Notes under the pieces: model-generated
What the model was told of the DNA's origin: nothing
Databases searched by the model: none
What the model saw: only the letters and a program-made list of their open reading frames with translations
Position numbers and translations under genes: made by a program
Assembly (NCBI GenBank): GCA_019694165.1
Contig: JAIBCL010000006.1
Coordinates: forward strand, 1-64,000
Direction of reading: 5' to 3'
Length of the DNA: 64,000 bases
Source: Verrucomicrobiaceae bacterium
GTDB lineage: Bacteria; Verrucomicrobiota; Verrucomicrobiia; Verrucomicrobiales; Verrucomicrobiaceae
In this document: one piece after another, positions 25,429 through 36,700 of the stretch
Position numbering within the stretch: position 1 is the stretch's first letter
How the letters are laid out: every line of letters begins with the position of its first letter

Positions 25429-25444
25429 GTCACTCTTTTGTAAC
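25429..25444 (+). promoter_or_regulatory. Pho-box-like direct repeat
   Basis: GTCAC at 25429 and GTAAC at 25440 are 11 bases apart, the spacing of PhoB-type half sites, 45 bases upstream of the 25490 start. Similar pairs occur at 21362-21377, 30663-30678 and 50780-50795. Assignment to the PhoB-like regulator encoded at 27348-28127 is inference. Confidence 0.3.
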
Positions 25445-25489
25445 ACTGTTTTTCGCGTTTCATCCGCATGACGGCGCATCGTACCAGGC

Positions 25490-27322
25490 ATGAAAAAGCA
25501 GGACGAACCCGCTGCTCCTACGCAGAGAAAACCCGCTCCGGCCACAGCTGCGGAGTCAAGCAACCTTCCCGACACTCTCGGTTACAAAACTGACACGCAC
25601 CGGCCAAGCCGGATCATCAAGAAAACGATCGTGCGGCTGCTCATCGCATTCCTCGTCGCGGCGTTGCCGCTGCTTGGATTGCTGGTAAAACTCGGCGTCA
25701 ATTCCGCGCGCCAATGGTGGTCGCAAACCCGCGCCGAAAATGCGGCGAACGACGACAGCGAAACCGATCTGCATAAGCGCGCGCAGACCATCATCGGCAG
25801 CCTTCGCCAGACACCGAATGACCCCAAGCTGCTGCGGACCTGGGCGTCATTTTTGAAGGAGAACAAAGGAGCGCCCTCCGACCGTGTCGCCGCATTGCGG
25901 CAAGTGGCAGCCTCGGATGAAGCAACGAACGATGACCGCAAGGAACTAGCGCTGGCCTTCATCGACGCGACGCAGTTTGACGAGGCACGGCCGCTGATCG
26001 AAGCATTGCCGCCTTCCCTTCTCGCAACGTTGGAAGTGCGCGAGGCGCGTGCGGCGCTGCTCGATGCGAGCGGAGATCACAAAGGCGCGACTGCGCTGCG
26101 CCGTGATGCCTGGCAATCCACTGCCGACGATGCGCGCAGCCGTCTTAATCTCGCGCTGCTCGATCTGAACGCAGTCTTTGAAGAAAAGCGGGTTGCCGCC
26201 ATTGAAACGCTTTGGACTCTCTCAGACGGCGCGGATGAGAATGCGCTGCAAGCCGTGCGAGCCCTTGCACGGCTTCCCTCGCTCACGCCCATGCGTGCCG
26301 AGACGCTGCAGCAGCGAGTGCAAAGACTCCGCTCCGCATCGAACCCTGATGTCTTCCTCGTGCTCAGCGCCGTCCTCCGCACGCATCCCCAGCAGAAAGC
26401 CACCATACTCGCCGGAGAAGTCGAGAAGGCGCGTTCGTACAGCCCGGCAGATCTTGCGGCGTTTCTGACCTTCCTGGATGAAGTGCATGAATGGAGTTTC
26501 ATGCTGTCATTGCTGCCTGCCGAGAAGGCGATGCTGGACCGAGATCTGTGTGTGATGCGCATCAAGGCTCTGAGCGAGCTTGGCCGCTTCTCTGAATTGG
26601 AGGCCATGCTGGCCTCGCGTCAAAAGCTTCCGTTGTCCAACGGGCATCTCGCGGTGTTTCGCGCCTTTTTCCACCAGAAGAAAGGAGAGACGGACGATGC
26701 ATTGCGTCAGCTCTCCACGGCATTGGCACACGCCACGGCTGATGAGGATCTCGAAACAGTGCGCCGCATCGCAGGCTTCGCACGTGAACAGGGCTTCACG
26801 GACACCGCCGCAAAGGCCTTCGCGTGGATCGCGGAACACGACCGCGACTTCCGTCTCTCCGCGCTCAACGATCTCTTCAAGATCGCCGTCGCGAAAGGTG
26901 ATGCGTCGCTCATGCTAAGCACGGCGGAGCGCATGGTCGAAATGCGGAAGCAAAACGCGCCGCTGCTGTTGAACGTGGCCTACCTGCGATTGCTCGTCGG
27001 CAGCCGCATCGAGACGGTGCCGGAACTACTGACAAGATTGGACGCCCGGAGCAGAGAATCCGACGGTCACCCCACGGATGCCAGCGTCGCGCTGTTGCAA
27101 GCGTTCATGAGCTACCGCTTCGGCGACGCATCGGGTGTGCGCGAAGCACTCGCCCGCATCGACGACTGCTCGCTGCTGCCGCCCGGCCAGCGCGCTATCG
27201 CGGCGGCACTGTTCCAAGCATACGGCAGCAGCGCGTCGGCCTTTGAACTTGCCTCGACACTTCCCGCACTCGCGCTTCTGCCCGAGGAGAAGAACCTCTG
27301 GATCAATCTTACTTCCCGCTGA
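25490..27322 (+). CDS. Membrane-anchored helical-repeat (TPR-like) protein 1
   Basis: The 610-residue product has a polar N-terminus of about 45 residues and then one transmembrane helix (VRLLIAFLVAALPLLGLLVKLG, residues 48-69). About 530 residues of alternating helices follow, with TPR-like Ala/Leu spacing (for example LRTWASFLKENKGA, DEARPLIEALPPSLLATLEV). It has the same plan as the protein at 28324-30420, and both end in LPEEK followed by a short tail, suggesting paralogy. The topology puts the repeats outside the cytoplasm, or inside if the N-terminus is external. A scaffold or assembly role next to the secretion operon is plausible. Confidence 0.6.
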   Translation: MKKQDEPAAPTQRKPAPATAAESSNLPDTLGYKTDTHRPSRIIKKTIVRLLIAFLVAALPLLGLLVKLGVNSARQWWSQTRAENAANDDSETDLHKRAQTIIGSLRQTPNDPKLLRTWASFLKENKGAPSDRVAALRQVAASDEATNDDRKELALAFIDATQFDEARPLIEALPPSLLATLEVREARAALLDASGDHKGATALRRDAWQSTADDARSRLNLALLDLNAVFEEKRVAAIETLWTLSDGADENALQAVRALARLPSLTPMRAETLQQRVQRLRSASNPDVFLVLSAVLRTHPQQKATILAGEVEKARSYSPADLAAFLTFLDEVHEWSFMLSLLPAEKAMLDRDLCVMRIKALSELGRFSELEAMLASRQKLPLSNGHLAVFRAFFHQKKGETDDALRQLSTALAHATADEDLETVRRIAGFAREQGFTDTAAKAFAWIAEHDRDFRLSALNDLFKIAVAKGDASLMLSTAERMVEMRKQNAPLLLNVAYLRLLVGSRIETVPELLTRLDARSRESDGHPTDASVALLQAFMSYRFGDASGVREALARIDDCSLLPPGQRAIAAALFQAYGSSASAFELASTLPALALLPEEKNLWINLTSR

Positions 27323-27347
27323 TCAACGACGGCACGCCCTCTTTCGT

Positions 27348-28127
27348 TCAGAACGCATCTTGTGCTCCGGCAGTCGCGGAAATCATCGGACTGCCGCTGC
27401 TATTCGGCGGCGCGAGGCAGTAGCCGTTGCCTCGGGAGGTTTGCAGCCACTCGGCGCGTGTCCCCAGCTTCTCTCGCAGACGCTTTACATGCGTGTCGAG
27501 CGTCCGGGTCTTGGTGTGCTCGGAGTAGTTCCATACTTCGCGCAGGATCGTGTCGCGGGATACGAGCGCGCCATAGTGGCTGGCGAGCAGGTGAAGCAGC
27601 TTGAACTCAATCATCGTCAGCGACGAGATTTCGCCATCCACGAGCAGCCTTACGTTGGGAGGGTCGAGTTCAAACGGACCCACGCGTAGCGTGGTCTGCT
27701 TCTCCCGGAGGGCGAGCCGTTTCACCAGAGATTGAACGCGGAGCACCAACTCCTTCGGACTGAACGGTTTCGTCAAATAGTCATCAGCACCGAGCTGCAG
27801 ACCGACGATGCGGTCCTGAATCAGATCGCGCGCGGTGAGCATCAGCACAGGCACTGCCAGTGTTTCGGGATCGGCCCGCAGCAGTCGGCAAACTTCGTAG
27901 CCGTCGCGGTCCGGCATCATGATATCCAGCACGACGGCGGATGGAAGATTCTCTTTGATCAGCCGGCTCGCCTCCAGTCCATTCGGTGCCTCCAAGGTAT
28001 CAAACCCCGCCTGCCCCAGGTTCAAGCACACCAGCTCGCGAATCTCGTCATCATCGTCGGCCACCAGAACGCAGCGCCTTGCAGGTTCCGCTCCTTGTCT
28101 CTCGCAGCTTTGATCGCCAGGAATCAT
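27348..28127 (-). CDS. OmpR/PhoB-family response regulator
   Basis: The 259-residue protein starts at ATG 28127; a longer frame to 28322 is arginine- and cysteine-rich and was rejected. The receiver domain shows the acidic cluster DDDD (24-27), phospho-acceptor Asp68 in VLDIMMPDRDG, Thr98 in MLTARD and Lys120 in LTKPF. The C-terminal winged helix has LTMIEFKLLHLLASH, RDTILREVWNY and TLDTHVKRLREKLG, typical of PhoB-like proteins. No histidine kinase is adjacent, so it is an orphan here. It sits between the two repeat proteins, converging with the first and diverging from the second. Confidence 0.9.
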   Translation of the reverse strand: MIPGDQSCERQGAEPARRCVLVADDDDEIRELVCLNLGQAGFDTLEAPNGLEASRLIKENLPSAVVLDIMMPDRDGYEVCRLLRADPETLAVPVLMLTARDLIQDRIVGLQLGADDYLTKPFSPKELVLRVQSLVKRLALREKQTTLRVGPFELDPPNVRLLVDGEISSLTMIEFKLLHLLASHYGALVSRDTILREVWNYSEHTKTRTLDTHVKRLREKLGTRAEWLQTSRGNGYCLAPPNSSGSPMISATAGAQDAF

Positions 28128-28323
28128 GGTTTCAGGGCCGCACGATGTCACATGAGCAAATCGTTTCGCGGCATGCGTGATCGAAGCTAAAACCCGGCAC
28201 TCCATCAATGGGGCTGTGGTGAAGCATTCGTCACACGGGCCATGAGACCGGGCCGCTCTGCAACGGATTCGTAACGCGCTTTGCTTTGCCCGTGAGGGGC
28301 ATTGGCAGGAGGGGTTCCACACG

Positions 28324-30420
28324 ATGGCTTACACTCCTCGCCCCAACCGCTCCGTCAGTTCGACCGCCCGAGAGCGGAGAGCCGCGAAGCCACTGGGGGC
28401 GAAGCAGCTATCGTCGCCTCCGCATCGTGAGAAGAAGTTTCGCGTGAATGAAACGTCGCTGCCGATGGCAAAGAAGGCGGCCGTGCCAAGGCACCATTCT
28501 TCGTCACCGGCCGCGCCTGTCAGACGAATGCAAAAAAAGCGCAGTCTGCGCGAGCAGCGGTTCAGTCTGGTGATGTCTTCGAATTCGTCGGTCACATCGC
28601 ACTCCCGTCAGGGCCTCGCTTTCAGGCAAGGCATCCGTCAGCAGCAGGCGATGCTGGCGGTTCCTCGCTCGGTAGCGCCAGAGTTCTCTCTCCCGGCGCG
28701 GCTCTTGAATGGCTTTCTCCGCGCTTGGGAAGAACGCCCGATGCGGAACAAGCTCGTTGCCAGCGGAGCGATCGTGATCGCTTCCACGGCGATGATGGCG
28801 GGCAGCCTCGGATGGGCGCGGCGGGCGACCGTCTCCTGGAAGAACTGGCGTGCGGAGGCAAAGATCGAGCAGGCGGAGGCACGCTTCGAGAGTGAAGACT
28901 TCGGTACCGGCTTCCTGCTGGCGAGCGAGGCCTGTAGGGACGCTCCGGCTAACGAGAAAGCCATCCGCTGTCTCGCACGTCGGTGGGAGGAGGTAGGATC
29001 ATCGAAGAGTCTCTATTTCGTCGAACGTCTTGAAAAAATTGGCAAGCTTACGCGCGAAGACCAGATTACTAAGCTGGCCGCACTCATCAACGAACGTCGG
29101 TTCAAGGAAGCGCAGTCGCTTGCGGTTGAATTGTGCGTGCGTGAAGACATCGAACCGAGACTTGTAAAGCTGGGTTGCGAAATCGGTCGCGCGGGATTTC
29201 AAATCCCGCCCGCGTTGCGGGCGAAAGCCGTCGCGTCTCTCACATTGACGCATAGTCACAATGATGTCCTTGATCTGGCTTCGGTCATGATCGGCACCAA
29301 TGATCACGAGCGTGCGGCTGCCGCCCTTTGGAACATAGTGGAAAGGGCAAAGCCAGCCGTCGCCCGGAAGGCAGCCCGAGTACTTCACGACCACACGCCT
29401 TTCACCGCCCCATCTTCGGCCTATCTCGCGTGGGTGATGACGGAGCTGCCGGATGCCGATGCGACTCTCCGTGCATCGGCGCTTGAACGAGCGATCAAAA
29501 GCGATCCTTCGAAGGCCGGGCAGATTCTCAAACAAGCGGTGATCGACTGGAGCATCGCGCCGCTGGCAGATCGCGCGATTCTCGGACGTCTGATTTCATC
29601 TTGCAGGCAACCAACATCACTCGTCGGCCTTTTCGGCCACGATGAGGCGACGACGGATCCTGTAGTCGCCAACTTGTATGCGGAGAGCCTGCTCGCCCAC
29701 GGTCGCGTGGAGGAAAGCGTGGCCCTGCTGAAGGACGAGCGGCTTCCCGTCAGCCGTGCCCAGCGCGCTTATGGGGAGGCGGTGATCACGCTCCATGCGA
29801 CAGCGGACGTGGATGAGCGCCGCTTCCGTCTTCTCTGCGCACTGGATGCCTCCGGTGCGGAGGCGAATGTCAATCTTCTCATCGGCGTCGCTGAACTCGC
29901 CACCGGATGCGGACAGATTCCCGTGGCCGAACGTGCTTACGACGAGTGCCGTCATCTGCGTGGCGCGCGCGAGGCCGCGATGGACGGCCTGATCGCTCTT
30001 TACGAGACCCACGGCAGCACCGAGAAGCTGCTCGCCACGACGCAGGAAGCGATGCTGATGTGGCCGGGCAACGAGCGATACCTGGAGAAGAATGTTTATG
30101 CGTCCCTGCTGCTCGGCCAGAACATGGAAGAGGCCGCCGTGAAGGCCGAAAGCCTGCTGGAAAAACGACCGACGGATGAAGTCCGACTGTTCCTCGCCTC
30201 CATGGCTCACGCGCGCATGGGAAACGCGACCATGGCCCGCTGCGAATTACGAAAACTCAGCGTCAGCCGAAACATTCCTCCGCGCTATCGAGCGGTGATC
30301 GGCGGCCTGCTCAAAAGCGTAGGCGACAGCCAGTCGGCATCCGATTTCGTGATCGATGTCTCCGACCAAGAGGTGCCGCTGCCGGAGGAGAAGGCGTTTC
30401 TCGCGCTCGCGAGGCTCTGA
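28324..30420 (+). CDS. Membrane-anchored helical-repeat (TPR-like) protein 2
   Basis: The 698-residue protein begins with a basic low-complexity tail of about 135 residues. One transmembrane helix follows (KLVASGAIVIASTAMMAGSLGWA, about residues 142-164), then roughly 530 residues of paired helices with TPR-like character (RFESEDFGTGFLLASEACRD, AERAYDECRHLRGAREAAMD). It matches the protein at 25490-27322 in layout and in its LPEEKAFLALARL terminus. The start at ATG 28324 is only 196 bases from the divergent response-regulator start. No enzymatic motif is seen; it is probably a scaffold. Confidence 0.6.
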   Translation: MAYTPRPNRSVSSTARERRAAKPLGAKQLSSPPHREKKFRVNETSLPMAKKAAVPRHHSSSPAAPVRRMQKKRSLREQRFSLVMSSNSSVTSHSRQGLAFRQGIRQQQAMLAVPRSVAPEFSLPARLLNGFLRAWEERPMRNKLVASGAIVIASTAMMAGSLGWARRATVSWKNWRAEAKIEQAEARFESEDFGTGFLLASEACRDAPANEKAIRCLARRWEEVGSSKSLYFVERLEKIGKLTREDQITKLAALINERRFKEAQSLAVELCVREDIEPRLVKLGCEIGRAGFQIPPALRAKAVASLTLTHSHNDVLDLASVMIGTNDHERAAAALWNIVERAKPAVARKAARVLHDHTPFTAPSSAYLAWVMTELPDADATLRASALERAIKSDPSKAGQILKQAVIDWSIAPLADRAILGRLISSCRQPTSLVGLFGHDEATTDPVVANLYAESLLAHGRVEESVALLKDERLPVSRAQRAYGEAVITLHATADVDERRFRLLCALDASGAEANVNLLIGVAELATGCGQIPVAERAYDECRHLRGAREAAMDGLIALYETHGSTEKLLATTQEAMLMWPGNERYLEKNVYASLLLGQNMEEAAVKAESLLEKRPTDEVRLFLASMAHARMGNATMARCELRKLSVSRNIPPRYRAVIGGLLKSVGDSQSASDFVIDVSDQEVPLPEEKAFLALARL

Positions 30421-30425
30421 AGCCC

Positions 30426-30614
30426 TCAACGAATGATGCGCGGGGGATTGATCGACTCCGCCGCTTTCACCTTCTTCTCGTGAACGAACGGCAGCCGACA
30501 AATCAGGATCAGCGCAACAATGATGAGCGCCAACGTAAGGAGCGGACCGCCACGATGACGCAGGAAGCGCGTCCGGCGACGCCACGAAAGATGACGATGA
30601 ATTTCGGGCGGCAT
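30426..30614 (-). CDS. Small single-span membrane protein downstream of the giant exoprotein
   Basis: This 62-residue frame encodes a basic N-terminus (IHRHLSWRRRTRFLRHRGG), a transmembrane helix (LLTLALIIVALILICRLPFV, about residues 25-44) and a short charged tail. It converges with the repeat-protein gene (stops five bases apart) and lies 123 bases after the giant gene's stop on the same strand. A real product is suggested by the positive-inside layout, but no homologue was recognised. Confidence 0.4.
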   Translation of the reverse strand: MPPEIHRHLSWRRRTRFLRHRGGPLLTLALIIVALILICRLPFVHEKKVKAAESINPPRIIR

Positions 30615-30737
30615 GACAGTCGCGCAATCGCATCATCAGCACGCTGTGACAACCGGATCGAGGTCACATTGCCGTCACGCGGCTACGCCGAGCGTGCCGC
30701 TGTCTCCGCGGAGAAATCCGCATCGAGCATTTCGGCA

Positions 30738-33700
30738 TCAAAGACCCGCCCCGCGCTTTTTCTTCTGTTCGTCGTCCCCTTCCGGCTCGCCTTCACCGCC
30801 GCCGTAGCCGATGACTTCGACATTGATGATGGAAGGCAGCGGCTCCTTCTGCGGCGTTGCTTGCTGTGCCTTTGTGGCGGCTTTCGCTGCTGAATCGGCG
30901 GCGGAAGAATTTGATCCAGCAGCCGATGACGCTGCCGCAAGGCCGCCGATGTTCGGCGCGCTCACTGCGGGTGCCGAAGGCGTGCCGGTGCTGGTGCCGG
31001 CGACAGAGATGTTGCTCGCGTTCAGCACCGCGGTGGCGGCGATGTTGAGATTGCCCGAGGAGCGGATGCCAGCGTCACCCGCATCGACCACGCCGACGGG
31101 TGCGATGAGATCGACGTTGCCCGGCGGAACGCCGACGACGGTGTCGAGCACGCCGATGCCGCCGCCGGTGGCGAGGCCGGAGAGGTCGGTCTGCACGTTG
31201 CCGCTTTGCGGATCGATGACCACGCGCGTCGGCGGCGCGGACTGCACCGTTTTCGATGACGCACCGGCGGCGATATTGCCGGTGGAGGACCAGATCATGA
31301 TGTCACCGCCGCGCAGCGTGAAGATTCGCGAGGTGCCGAGATCGACATTGCCATTGGCGAAAATGTTGATGCTGCCGCCGCGCTCTGTGAGAACGCCCTG
31401 CTCGAGCGATTGTCCGTCCGGACGGTCGATGCCGACGGACAGCTTTCCGCCGGGCGCGAGGATGCTGATGTCGCCACCGACTCGCGTCTTGATCTCGCGC
31501 GCCGTGAGCGAGATGTCTCCTGTGTATTTATCTTTCGAGAAGAGCGCCTTGATGGCGGCGAAGCCGCCGTCGTAGGTGGCTCCGACGTTGCTATGGTCGC
31601 GACCTGCATCACGCAAAGCAAGGAAGAGGACGGACAGAGAGCGCCGCCACTGCTCGTCCGGCGACAGAGCATTGAACTTGTCCACCGTCAACGGATCGGT
31701 CAGCTCGGATAAGTATCTCGAGCCATTCGACCCGCCGATGATCGTGCTGATGAAGGCGTCGAAGTCGAAGCCGCCCGCATTCAGTCCGCCTGCGACTCCG
31801 AGACCCGCCGCCACTCTGATGTCAGAGCCATCAAAGGGCAGATACGGATTGCGCGCATTGCCGATGCTCACGATGCCGACGCCCGTGCCGTCCGCATTGT
31901 TCGCGCCGCTGCCGAGGTCGAGATTGCGTCCGGCGAGCACCTCCAGCGTGCCGGGGCCGCTGATTTGAATGTCACCCGCTTCCACCGGCTCGTTGCTGGC
32001 CAGGCGGTTCAGTCCGGTCTGCGACTTCACGCGCAGTTGCGAATTCGGATTGTACAGGACAATGTCCCGCCCGCTGGAAACCACACTCACATCGCTGTCG
32101 CGCACGTTCTGGATGTAGAGCGAGACATCCGTGATGTCCTGGCCGGAGAAAATCGAGGCTGCCTTCGGCGAGAAAAGTGTAAGGCCGGAGAGACTGCCCG
32201 TGCCGGAGTAGAGGCGGACCGGCTCGGTGTCCTTCGCGTGCAGCGGTCCCGAAGCGTGGAGGTTTTGTTTGCTTTGGATGGTGGCGAAAGCCCCCGTGCT
32301 GGAACCAGACTCGATGAACTTCTTCTTGATGAAGGAGAGGAAATCCGTCGAGGTCGTAGATCGCTGCGATGTCGCCTTGCCCGAGATGTTGAAGTAGGCA
32401 TAAGGCGACGCCACGCCAGGAATGGATGCTGGATTCGCGTCGGAAACGTTGATGGTGGAGGAGGTCCAGTATGTGATCCTCTGGCCCGTGAGGTCGGTGC
32501 TGGTGCCGGTGGGAGCAAGACCGTTGATGGCACCGCCGGCGACGATTTGCAGAGTGCCTGTCGCCGACGGGAAGAGTGTGAGATCGCCGGTCACATTCAC
32601 ATCACCCGAGAATGCCGTGACGCGAAGCGAAGACGGCATCACGCTGTAGAGGGTGTCGAACTGGGAACCCACGCTCGTCTCGGAGAGACGCAGCCAGGGC
32701 TGGTAGTTGGCTGCCGAGTTTGAGTTCAGCAGCAGTTCCTTTTCTTCCCAAAGCCGAAGCAGAGATGTGGGTGTGGTGCTGCCATTGATCGAAGCGGACT
32801 CACGCAAGGTGACGTTGCCGCCGATCGACGAGACATTGACCGCGCTCGTCGAGCTGTGCGTCGAGAAGTAGGTTTTGTACCAGTAGCGGTTCTGCTGACC
32901 CTGCGGCAGCCAGAAGACGTTCGCCACCGGGCCGAGCAGGACATCGCCACGCGCGCTCACATTGAAGATCGTCTTTCCGGCGAACAGCGTCGTCGGCAGC
33001 CAGGTGAGTTCCGACTCGATGATCGGCGTGGCAGAACCACTCAGCCTTCCGAGTGATGGCGAGCGCGTGGAGTTCGTTGTGATGCTTCCTCCGGCTTTCA
33101 ACGTGCCAGTGCCGCGCTCGACGTAATACACTCCACCGTCGATATTTCGACCGGCATCGAGCGAGAGATCTCCGCCGCCGAGTTCGAGGATCTTGGATGC
33201 ATCGGGCGTGCCAGAGGGCGCACGCGCATTAGTTGGAGTGTGAGCATCAACGTTTTGAATGTCGCGCCCTGCGTTGAGCGTGACATCACCGCCGCCCAGC
33301 GCGCCCACGCCGCTGAAGAAATTGCTGAAATCGACCCACCAGCTCGTCGAGGCGGAAGGGTCGTTAACCTGGACGGTGATGGACTGGAAGACTCCGGAGT
33401 TCCCGTACTGGCCGGTCGCAGGATCGACGTAGCCGCGACGATAGAGCCAGTTCTCGGGGAGCTGACGTGACGAGTCGAGAATCAAATTGCCGGCATTGTC
33501 CTTCGTCAGATGCTTGATGTCCTGCTGCGCGGCGACGACCACGTTTCCACCCGCCATGCTGTATTGAGCAAAGTAGTTCTGCTGAAGAGCGCCCAGACCA
33601 GTCTGTGCTGGCGTGTTGTTTGAAGAGACGATGGGCGTGACGAAGTCGCCTGCGGTGAAAACGGTCGTCGGGCTCGCAACCTGAGTGCCCGCGGTGTAAA

Positions 33701-36700
33701 TCGTGGCGAACTGGTTGAGCAACTGCACATCACGTCCCGCCGTCACGGTGATGTCGCCGCTGCCGGTGCGGATGACCTGGAAGCGATTCGATCCCGTATT
33801 CGCATTCGTCGAGTTCGAGGGATTGATCGCGCTGCGTGTCGTGGCATTGCTGCCACCGCTCACCGTTGCCTGGCCTGCATTTTGTCCGATCAAGATGGAG
33901 CCGCTGTTTGAAGGCAGGCTCGTCATCGAGATCACATTGCGGAAGTCCGCGCCGGAGAAGTCCGCGCCGGAGGTGATGCGATAGGACCACGACTGCGCAT
34001 TCACCGGCAGCGTGCTGCTCTGCGCGAGCAAAGGAGCGGTCCAGAGCTTTTCGAGTGCATTGGTCGATGTCGCGCCGTTCACATCGAAACCGTCGCTCAA
34101 AGCGTTGTAAAACACGACATCGCCCGCTGCCTTCAGCGTAAGCACGCCGGGTGCGTTCTTCGTGCCGAAACGGAATGTGGCGAGGTTCCAGTCATTGACC
34201 ACAGGCGAGGATGCGCTCGACCCCAGCGTGATGTTGCCGGTGCGATTGATGATCTCCGCTCCGGGCATCACGACGAGAACCGACGATAGCCCTGCGTTAT
34301 TGGCGAGAATGCGGCTGGTGATGTTCGTGGCGGCAGCGCCGAAGGTGTTGCCGTTGTTTTTCACCTGCGTCTGGATGTTGTTCGCGCCGGTGTTGATGAT
34401 GACGCCGCTGCCCGTGATGTCGTAAAGCTTGTACCCTTCCACTTCGATCTTCGAGGCGCCGAGGATCGTGCCGTTGATCGGATTGATCTGAAGTTCGTTC
34501 GCTGCCGCCACCTGCGGCGCGCGAATGTGGAGCGAGCCAGTGAACTGGCCAAACTTCGCGCTGTCCGCCGTGTTCGAGGCGACCGACAGATTGATCAACG
34601 AGCCTGTCTTCACGTCCACGAGTGCAGCGGTGTTGATCACGCCATTGATCTCCGATCCAGCTTCGAGATACACCGCACCGCCTTTGCCTGAATTGCTGAA
34701 GGTCTGCGCCGATGCGTCGAGAATCGCACCGGCATTCAAGGTGACGCTGCCACTGGCCTTGAGATCAATGGTGCCGCCGGTCGTTCCTGAGGCGTCGATC
34801 GTTCCCGTCACGGTGATCGAGCCGCCATCGGTGGAGAGGATGAAGTTCTTCGTCTTTGACACGCCATCGACGGTCACATTGCCCGAATGCACGCGAAGGG
34901 TGCGCGATTCATTGAACGAGCCATTGTTCAACACGGTGGTGAGCGAAGAGAAGCTCGCGAGCGTGCCGGTGTCGAGATTGAACGAGCCTCCCTTGCCACC
35001 AGCGCCGCCCTGCCCGGAGACGGTGCCGCCAAGCACGAACGACCCCTTGGGTGCGCTCACGGTGAATGTTCCGGCATTTCCGAGGTCGGGATGCGCTGCG
35101 ACATTGATCACGCCGCCGTCTTTGATCTGCACAGAGCCATTGTCAGCCGCGAGAGTGATGCTGCCGGCGTCGGTGTATTGAATGAGGTCATAAAACGTCT
35201 GTGCCGTGCCACCAACATCGAGGCGGCCGCCGACGGAGACATTGCCAGTGAGCGCCTGCATTTTCAGGAGACCGCTCGGCAACAGCACATCCGTGTCCGC
35301 CGTGATGCTCGCGCCTTGGAAGCTCAAGCTTGATCCGAGTCCACCGGTGACTGCGGCCGTCGTGCCGCTCTTCACGAGCGACAAAGCGCCGCCTGCGGTG
35401 ATGCCGTGGCTGGCGGATTTTTCTGCGGTGATCACCGGGGTCGTGGCAGTGACCGCACCTTGTGCCACGAGCGAGCCCGTGCCCTTCGCGATGATGCCGC
35501 CCGACGCCGTGAGGAGGAGGTTCGCATACTGATCGATGTTCAGTGTGCCTTGTCCGAGACGGATCGTGTCGCCGACGAAGGCCAGCGTGCCGCTCAATTT
35601 CGCCGCTGATGCGGGTGCCTCGGCATTGGCACTGTTATCGAGCGTGATGTCGCCGGCCGTGAAGGTCACCTGCCCGCCGCCGTTGTTGAAACCACGAATC
35701 GATCCGGCATGAAGCGCGAGCTTGCCTGCCGAAGAGAACTGTCCGGTGCCATAAATGTCGAGCGTGGTGTAGCTCAGCAGCGAGAGCGACTGCGCGTTCT
35801 GCAGACCGGCAAGCGCAGAACCGGAGAGCACGAGGCCGACGGTCGGATTGAGCGCGCCTGGATTGTCGAGCTGGATGCTGATGCGCCCGCTGTTCAGAGA
35901 AATCGCGCTGCCGAGAATGGACGCACTGGCATCGAGCGAGGTGGCATAGGTCGAGTCGAGGATGATGCTCTGACCGCTCACTGTTGCTCCCGCGCCGATG
36001 GTCATCTTCGGCACGATTTGCGTCGGGAAGTCAGCAGGCACCGTGACGGAGTTGCGGAAGATCTGCGCATTCGGATCGCTGCTCACGCGCAGCATCGTGC
36101 CATTGCCGCTGCCAACGACGGCGGAGTCGCCAAACACCAGCAGGTCTGCCGCCCCGCCCATGGAACCTGACTGGAGGATTTGCGCGCCATCAGTCAGCGT
36201 GAGCGTCTTCGTCGCCGCGAGAATGATCTCCGGACCAGTGAGTGGCGCGCCTGCATTGTCCACAGTGATGTTGTTCGCTGTCACTTTCACCGTCGTGCTG
36301 TCGCGTCCGAAGGCGCGATAGCCACCGATCAGAAGACTCTCGGCGCCCCAGCGACTCACAAGTGCCGAGTCGAGGACCAGCTTGCCCGTTTGTCCGCTTG
36401 CGCCCGCGCCGCCGATGACGATATCGATCGGTGTGCTGATGTCGATCTGGCCGCCGCGACCTCCCGCCTTACTCATGCCGTACACGTCGCCTTGTAGTGA
36501 CATCGCTTGAGTGGAGCTGAAGAGCAGATAGCCGCCGTCGATCGGCAGTCGCGGCACTGGTGAGTCCAGCTTGATCGCGCTGTCTCTCAGGAAGGTGTTT
36601 GCGTAGTAGCGTTCATACGTCGCGCGCTGGCTCACCACGGAGTAGGAGGCGACTTCAAAACGCGAGTAGAGCGAGGAAACGTCGCGACTGCTGTTCAAGT

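Noticed and set aside
27348-28322. Longer response-regulator start at 28322
   Set aside because: The extra 65 residues are Cys/Arg-rich and run into the divergent promoter region. ATG 28127 leaves a normal receiver-domain start.
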